DNA from: Clostridium_AT stratigraminis
GTDB lineage: Bacteria; Bacillota; Clostridia; Clostridiales; Clostridiaceae
Length of the DNA stretch: 64,000 nt
Direction: 5' to 3'
Assembly (NCBI RefSeq): GCF_045310675.1
Contig: NZ_JBJHZZ010000002.1
Coordinates: 422,437-486,436 of the forward strand
A program made the position numbers and the translations under genes. Below the pieces are notes generated by a model that had not been told where the DNA came from, did no database searches, and saw only the letters and a program-made list of their open reading frames with translations. This document shows, piece after piece, positions 59,564 through 64,000 of this stretch (position 1 is its first letter; the number at the start of each line of letters is the position of its first letter).

Positions 59564-61168
59564 ATGTTTCTTGATTATTTAGGGTTAGGGACTAATAAAA
59601 GTATTTATAGAAACTTACCTGTTTCAGACTTAGTAGAGCATGCACTTAAGAACAAAGAAGGTGTGCTTTCAGAAACTGGTGCCTTTGTTGTTGAAACTGG
59701 AAAATACACTGGAAGATCTCCAAAGGACAGGTTTATTGTTAAGCAGCAAAGTATAAATGAAAGTATCAATTGGGGAGAGGTAAATATCCCAATAGAAGAA
59801 GAAGTTTTTGACAGCTTATTTAATAAAGTATTAAATCACTTAATGGAGAAGAATTTATATATATTTGAAGGCTTTGTTGGAGCACATGAAAATTATCGAA
59901 TATCTGTAAGGGTTATTAGTGAGTATGCTTCTCAAGCTTTATTTGCAAATCAGCTTTTTATTAGACCAAATAAAGGTCAACAGCAAGGTTTTAAGGAAGA
60001 TTTCACCGTTGTTGCAGCTCCAGATTTTAAAGCAAACGGAAAAGTAGATGGAATTAATTCAGAGGCTTTTATAATTATAAATTTTGAAAAGAAGATAATA
60101 TTAATAGGTGGAACCCAATATTCTGGAGAAATTAAAAAGTCTATGTTCTCCTTAATGAATTATCTATTACCTCTAAAAGGTGTATTTCCTATGCATTGTT
60201 CGGCAAATATAGGAAAAAATGGAGATACAGCTATCTTTTTTGGCTTATCCGGTACTGGAAAAACAACTTTATCAGCAGACCCGGATAGAAGGCTAATTGG
60301 AGATGATGAGCATGGCTGGTGCAGTGATGGAGTATTTAATTTTGAAGGCGGCTGCTATGCTAAGACTATAAAGTTATCAAAAGAAAAAGAAAAAGAAATT
60401 TATGATGCAATTAAGTTTGGTACTATATTGGAAAACGTTGTGCTAAATGATGATAAAACACCAAATTATGATAGTGATAGGTTGACAGAAAATACTAGGG
60501 CTGCATATCCAATAAATTATATTGAGAACATTGAGCCTAGTGGTCGTGGAGGACATCCTAATACAATAATATTTTTAACTGCTGATGCCTTTGGAGTTCT
60601 TCCTCCAATCTCTAAGCTTTCAAAAGAAGCAGCTATGTATCATTTTATGTCAGGATATACAAGTAAGCTTGCAGGCACTGAAAGAGGAATTACAGAACCA
60701 AAAGCAACCTTTTCTGCATGTTTTGGAGAGCCTTTTATGCTTATGAATCCTTCAGTTTATGCGAAACTTTTAGGTGAAAAAATTGAAAAATACAATGCAG
60801 AAGTATATCTTATAAACACAGGTTGGTCAGGCGGTGGGTATGGCAAAGGCGAAAGAATTAAATTAGCTTACACCCGATTAATGGTAAATGCAGCTTTAAA
60901 TGGAACTCTAAAAAATATAGAATATAAATTAAATCCTGTTTTTAAAGTTTTAGTACCAAATGAAATTCCAAATGTCCCAAAGGAAATTTTAAACCCAAGA
61001 AGTACTTGGAAAGATAAGGATCAATATGATATTAAAGCTAGAGAATTAGCTTATAACTTTAGGAAGAACTTTAGTAAATTTAAAGATGTTCCAGAGGAAA
61101 TAATTAATGCTGGGCCAATGGCAGATTGTAATGATGAGATAATCTATGAAATTGCCTTAGAGAAATAG
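59564..61168 (+). CDS. pckA: Phosphoenolpyruvate carboxykinase (ATP)
   Basis: It converts oxaloacetate plus ATP to phosphoenolpyruvate and CO2. The 534-residue protein has GRSPKDRFIV, the catalytic HCSANIG, the P-loop FGLSGTGKTTLSADPDR, the second metal/nucleotide motif LIGDDEHGW, and FEGGCYAKTIKL. Length (about 530) is typical. ATG 59564 follows CGGGGGGATC. It stands alone. With fbp (29902) it forms the gluconeogenic side of central metabolism in this window. Confidence 0.97.
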   Translation: MFLDYLGLGTNKSIYRNLPVSDLVEHALKNKEGVLSETGAFVVETGKYTGRSPKDRFIVKQQSINESINWGEVNIPIEEEVFDSLFNKVLNHLMEKNLYIFEGFVGAHENYRISVRVISEYASQALFANQLFIRPNKGQQQGFKEDFTVVAAPDFKANGKVDGINSEAFIIINFEKKIILIGGTQYSGEIKKSMFSLMNYLLPLKGVFPMHCSANIGKNGDTAIFFGLSGTGKTTLSADPDRRLIGDDEHGWCSDGVFNFEGGCYAKTIKLSKEKEKEIYDAIKFGTILENVVLNDDKTPNYDSDRLTENTRAAYPINYIENIEPSGRGGHPNTIIFLTADAFGVLPPISKLSKEAAMYHFMSGYTSKLAGTERGITEPKATFSACFGEPFMLMNPSVYAKLLGEKIEKYNAEVYLINTGWSGGGYGKGERIKLAYTRLMVNAALNGTLKNIEYKLNPVFKVLVPNEIPNVPKEILNPRSTWKDKDQYDIKARELAYNFRKNFSKFKDVPEEIINAGPMADCNDEIIYEIALEK

Positions 61169-61316
61169 TAAATTGTAGGAATTTAGCAATGCCATAAGTA
61201 TTGTTAAATCCTTTATTATTTAAATGTTAAATTTTTAGTTTCTCGTTCTAATACAAACAAATATATAGTATAATAAAACTTGTGCAATAATACATATTGA
61301 AAGTGAGAGTGATGAA

Positions 61317-62156
61317 ATGTACGCTAATATAATTTTTTTATTAAAGACTATTATTATCGCCATTGTAGAAGGTATTACTGAGTTTCTTCCAATATCTTCT
61401 ACAGGGCATATGATCATAATAGGCCACTTTATAGGATTTACAGATAAATTTGCTATCTTTTACGAAGTAGTAATTCAATTAGGAGCAATTTTAGCAATTG
61501 TTGTTTTATATTGGAGAAAGATTTCTGAATCTTTAAGACCTGGAAACCTATTTAATGTAAAGAAATCAGGATTCAAACTTTGGTTTAACATTGCTATTGC
61601 TTTTATACCTGCTGCTGTTATTGGTTTAGTATTTAAGAAAAAGATAGACAAATATCTATTCAATACTTTAACTGTAGCAATAGCTATGATAGTCGGAGGA
61701 TTATTATTATTCATTATTGAAAACAAATATAGGAGAACTAATAAAACAAGAGACATAGATGATGTTAGTCCTATGCAATCTTTAAAAATAGGTATATTTC
61801 AATGTCTTTCTTTATGGCCAGGTATGTCACGTTCTGCTTCTACAATAATGGGTGGCTGGATTAGCGGCTTATCGACTCCAGTAGCTGCTGAATTTTCATT
61901 TTTCCTTGCTATACCAACGATGTTAGCAGCAAGTGGCTTAGATCTTATTAAGGACAGGCCTACAATGACATCAATTGAAATCATCGCTCTAATTTTAGGC
62001 TTCATAGTTGCTTTTTTAGTTGCGCTATTAGTAGTAGAAAAGTTTATTAATTTCTTAAATAAAAAACCTATGAGAGTTTTTGCGGTTTATAGAATACTAC
62101 TTGGAATAGTTCTTTTAGTACTAGCTGCTCTTAAAGTAATTGTTGTAACTAAATAA
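61317..62156 (+). CDS. uppP: Undecaprenyl-diphosphatase
   Basis: This membrane enzyme (BacA) dephosphorylates undecaprenyl pyrophosphate so the lipid carrier can be reused in wall synthesis; it also gives bacitracin tolerance. The 279-residue protein has about eight helices and the two active-site blocks IVEGITEFLPISSTGHMI and LWPGMSRSASTIMGGWISG with their Glu, Ser and Arg. ATG 61317 follows GTGAGAGTGATGAA. Confidence 0.96.
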   Translation: MYANIIFLLKTIIIAIVEGITEFLPISSTGHMIIIGHFIGFTDKFAIFYEVVIQLGAILAIVVLYWRKISESLRPGNLFNVKKSGFKLWFNIAIAFIPAAVIGLVFKKKIDKYLFNTLTVAIAMIVGGLLLFIIENKYRRTNKTRDIDDVSPMQSLKIGIFQCLSLWPGMSRSASTIMGGWISGLSTPVAAEFSFFLAIPTMLAASGLDLIKDRPTMTSIEIIALILGFIVAFLVALLVVEKFINFLNKKPMRVFAVYRILLGIVLLVLAALKVIVVTK

Positions 62157-62177
62157 TAATCTAATAATGATTTATTG

Positions 62178-62203
62178 CTCAGGATTTATTCCTGAGTTTT
62201 TTT
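62178..62203 (+). terminator. Terminator of uppP
   Basis: CTCAGGA and TCCTGAG form a 7-bp stem with a five-base loop, followed by seven T. Confidence 0.82.
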
Positions 62204-62491
62204 ATGTATTTTTTATTATTCAATGTGAATACTAAAATTAAATTAAATGCTGCTTATATTTATTTTTTAAAAAATTTAAAAGAAAATGATCAGATGTGAT
62301 TATTTCATTCTTATCATGACCTATTATAGTATACATTTATGTTATACTAATACAATTATTTAGATTAATTATTTGACATATTTAGATAATGATACTCAAA
62401 TTTAGAACAAATGCAAATTATGTAGGATTATGTTTAAATTTAGAATTTTAAATTGTATAATAAATTTAAAAAGTTTTGGAGGTATACATAA
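62204..62491 (+). promoter_or_regulatory. pfkA upstream region
   Basis: No gene is present in these 288 bases. TAGTATA and TATACTA (around 62335-62357) form a 7-bp inverted repeat. TTGTATAATAAA (62453-62464) supplies a -10 close to the start, with GGAGG as binding site. TTGACA at about 62373 has no well-spaced -10. Confidence 0.4.
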
Positions 62492-63589
62492 ATGGCAGAT
62501 AAAATAAAGAAAATTGCACTTTTAACAGGAGGCGGAGACTGCCCTGGATTAAATGCAGTATTAAGAGCAGCAACTAGAACAGCTATTTTAAAATATGGAT
62601 ATGAAGTTATAGGATATAAATTTGGATATAGAGGCCTTTATAATAATGACTATATACCTTTAAATCTTGATACTGTATCTGGCATATTGCATAGAGGAGG
62701 AACTATATTGTATAGTTCAAATAAAGATAACCTTTTTGACTACTCTATTGAAGAAAATGGGAAAATGGTAAAGAAAGATGTTTCAGACGTTGCCGTAGAA
62801 AATTTAAAAAATACTGGTGTTGATGCATTGGTTGTCATAGGTGGAGATGGAACACTTACTAGCGCTAGGGACTTTGCAAGAAAAGGAGTAAAGGTTATTG
62901 GGGTTCCTAAAACTATAGATAATGATTTAGCTTCTACAGATGTTACTTTTGGGTTTAATACAGCTGTTGGGGTAGCAACAGAGGCACTAGATAGATTACA
63001 TACTACAGCAGAATCACATCATAGAATTATGATACTTGAAGTTATGGGGAGAAATGCAGGATGGATTGCATTAGAGTCAGGAATATCTGGCTCAGCAGAT
63101 GTAATTTTAATACCAGAAATCCCATATGATTTAAATAAAATAGTAGATAAGATAAATGATAGAAAGAAACAAGGTAAGGTATTCAGCATTATTGTAGTAG
63201 CTGAAGGAGCGAAATCTAAAGACGGAGATGTTGTTATAAGCAAAATTGTAGAGGATAGCCCAGACCCAATTAGATTGGGTGGAATAGCAAATAAACTGGC
63301 TTTTGATTTGGAAAGAGTAGTAAAGGATCATGAAATCAGAAGCACAGTGTTAGGCCATTTGCAAAGAGGTGGTAATGCCTCCACTTATGATAGATTGTTA
63401 TCAACAAGATATGGGGTTGCAGCCATGGACTTAATTAGTGAAGGAAAGTTTGGAAATATGGTTTGTCTTAAGGGTAATGAAATATCCTATGAAGCACTTG
63501 AAAATGTAATTGGTAAAACAAAGAATGTTGATCCAAATGGTGATATCGTTAGAGTTGCAAGAAGTATTGGAATATCATTTGGAGATTAA
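62492..63589 (+). CDS. pfkA: 6-phosphofructokinase
   Basis: The enzyme phosphorylates fructose-6-phosphate. The 365-residue protein has LLTGGGDCPGLNAVLRA, VIGGDGTLTSARDFA, PKTIDNDLASTDVTFGF, LEVMGRNAGWIALES and IRSTVLGHLQRGG. GGDGT has Gly at the position that favours ATP, whereas PKTIDND has Lys where ATP enzymes of the E. coli type have Gly; this mix is typical of the group III/mixed-substrate subfamily. ATP is likely as donor, but pyrophosphate is not excluded. ATG 62492 follows TTTTGGAGGTATACATA. Confidence 0.92.
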   Translation: MADKIKKIALLTGGGDCPGLNAVLRAATRTAILKYGYEVIGYKFGYRGLYNNDYIPLNLDTVSGILHRGGTILYSSNKDNLFDYSIEENGKMVKKDVSDVAVENLKNTGVDALVVIGGDGTLTSARDFARKGVKVIGVPKTIDNDLASTDVTFGFNTAVGVATEALDRLHTTAESHHRIMILEVMGRNAGWIALESGISGSADVILIPEIPYDLNKIVDKINDRKKQGKVFSIIVVAEGAKSKDGDVVISKIVEDSPDPIRLGGIANKLAFDLERVVKDHEIRSTVLGHLQRGGNASTYDRLLSTRYGVAAMDLISEGKFGNMVCLKGNEISYEALENVIGKTKNVDPNGDIVRVARSIGISFGD

Positions 63590-63607
63590 AGTTACTATTA
63601 TAAGAAG

Positions 63608-63645
63608 AATGCGGGAAGAACAGTAAATGAGGTTCTCTCCGCATT
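63608..63645 (+). terminator. Terminator of pfkA
   Basis: AATGCGG with CCGCATT and an inner AGAAC with GTTCT form a stem with one small internal loop; TTTTAT follows. Confidence 0.82.
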
Positions 63646-63834
63646 TTTATATGTAAGTTTATATAAACTATCCCTAGTGTATCATTATGTGAGATATGAA
63701 GAATAAAATAGGAAATTAGAGATACTTGTAATTATTTTAGTTTTATGGTATATAATTTATAAAACTAACAAATAATATTTGCTAATATATTAAATGTCGT
63801 CGCTAAAGAGCGTCGAAAGAATTAATTTATTATG

Positions 63835-63863
63835 TTGACAAACAACAAACGACATGATAAGAT
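63835..63863 (+). promoter_or_regulatory. rRNA operon promoter
   Basis: TTGACA and TAAGAT are separated by exactly 17 bases, about 128 bases before the 16S 5' end. A 6-bp-type hairpin (CGTCGCT with AGAGCG) lies just upstream at 63798-63815. Confidence 0.85.
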
Positions 63864-63990
63864 ATAAAAGCTGTCAGATGACGGCAAACAAATTGGTCTT
63901 TGAAAATTAAACAGATATATAATAAGGTAAAAAACCAGCAATTCTTTTATTTAATTAAAGTAAGCGATGAGCTTAAGAATTCAAACTTTT
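63864..63990 (+). other. 16S rRNA leader
   Basis: The stretch TTGGTCTTTGAAAATTAAAC is the familiar clostridial pre-16S leader. AATTCTT and AAGAATT (about 63938-63980) can pair and may belong to the processing structure. No gene is present. Confidence 0.75.
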
Positions 63991-64000
63991 AAATTGAGAG
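63991..64000 (+). rRNA. rrs: 16S ribosomal RNA (first bases, cut by window end)
   Basis: The last ten bases, AAATTGAGAG, match the 5' end of clostridial 16S rRNA, which continues with TTTGATCCTGG beyond the window. The call rests on this, the leader and the promoter. Confidence 0.8.

Overview
The window looks like a chromosomal segment of a low-GC Clostridium sensu stricto species. It has strong AT bias, GGAGG-type ribosome binding sites, clostridial gene families (GatD/MurT, class III fructose-1,6-bisphosphatase, Fur-type regulator, RRNPP-type regulators) and, at its right edge, a clostridial rRNA promoter and leader running into the first bases of a 16S rRNA gene. The species cannot be named from the sequence alone.

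Region 1 (about 1-16,398) is accessory DNA. It opens inside a Tn554-type transposition module: a tyrosine recombinase resembling TnpB, truncated by the window edge, then a small TnpC-like protein. Passenger genes follow: a two-gene restriction-modification system whose gene sizes and domains match Eco57I; a 2.9-kb block of small membrane or secreted proteins and two GNAT acetyltransferases bounded by 28-bp imperfect inverted repeats and punctuated by hairpin-plus-motif repeats 3' of every gene; a putative zinc metallopeptidase; an AlbA_2 (Schlafen-type) protein; and a complete glutamine-dependent NAD synthetase gene. The right edge cuts into a second, divergent nadE of which only the N-terminal 122 codons remain. 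The simplest reading is that a Tn554-like element inserted into the resident nadE and carries a replacement copy.

Region 2 (about 16,800-63,600) is ordinary core chromosome: NfeD/SPFH membrane proteins; a TPR regulator with an adjacent signal-peptide pheromone gene; a glycosyltransferase, GNAT and VIT/VWA cluster; acetamidase-family protein; ECF transporter S component; CCA-adding enzyme; fructose bisphosphatase; a divergent SDR / serine-palmitoyltransferase-like pair followed by a lipid kinase; PhoU-like (DUF47) plus Pit phosphate transporter; MntP-like exporter; a Fur-family regulator convergent with znuCB, which carries a perfect 7-1-7 operator at its promoter; HD-GYP and degenerate GGDEF proteins; rhomboid; FtsH paralogue; RNase H; two tandem HTH-TPR regulators; GatD/MurT; CapA-like protein; a TPR membrane protein with a 16-residue tandem repeat; YitT; ManA; PckA; UppP; PfkA.

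Region 3 (63,835-64,000) is the promoter and leader of an rRNA operon.

Genes that probably act together: murT-gatD (amidation of lipid II), the DUF47-pit pair (phosphate uptake), fur/znuCB (zinc homeostasis), the TPR regulator with its peptide (cell-cell signalling), fbp/pckA/pfkA (gluconeogenesis and glycolysis), and possibly the SDR/Spt-like/lipid-kinase group (long-chain-base lipid synthesis). No CRISPR array and no tRNA gene were seen.
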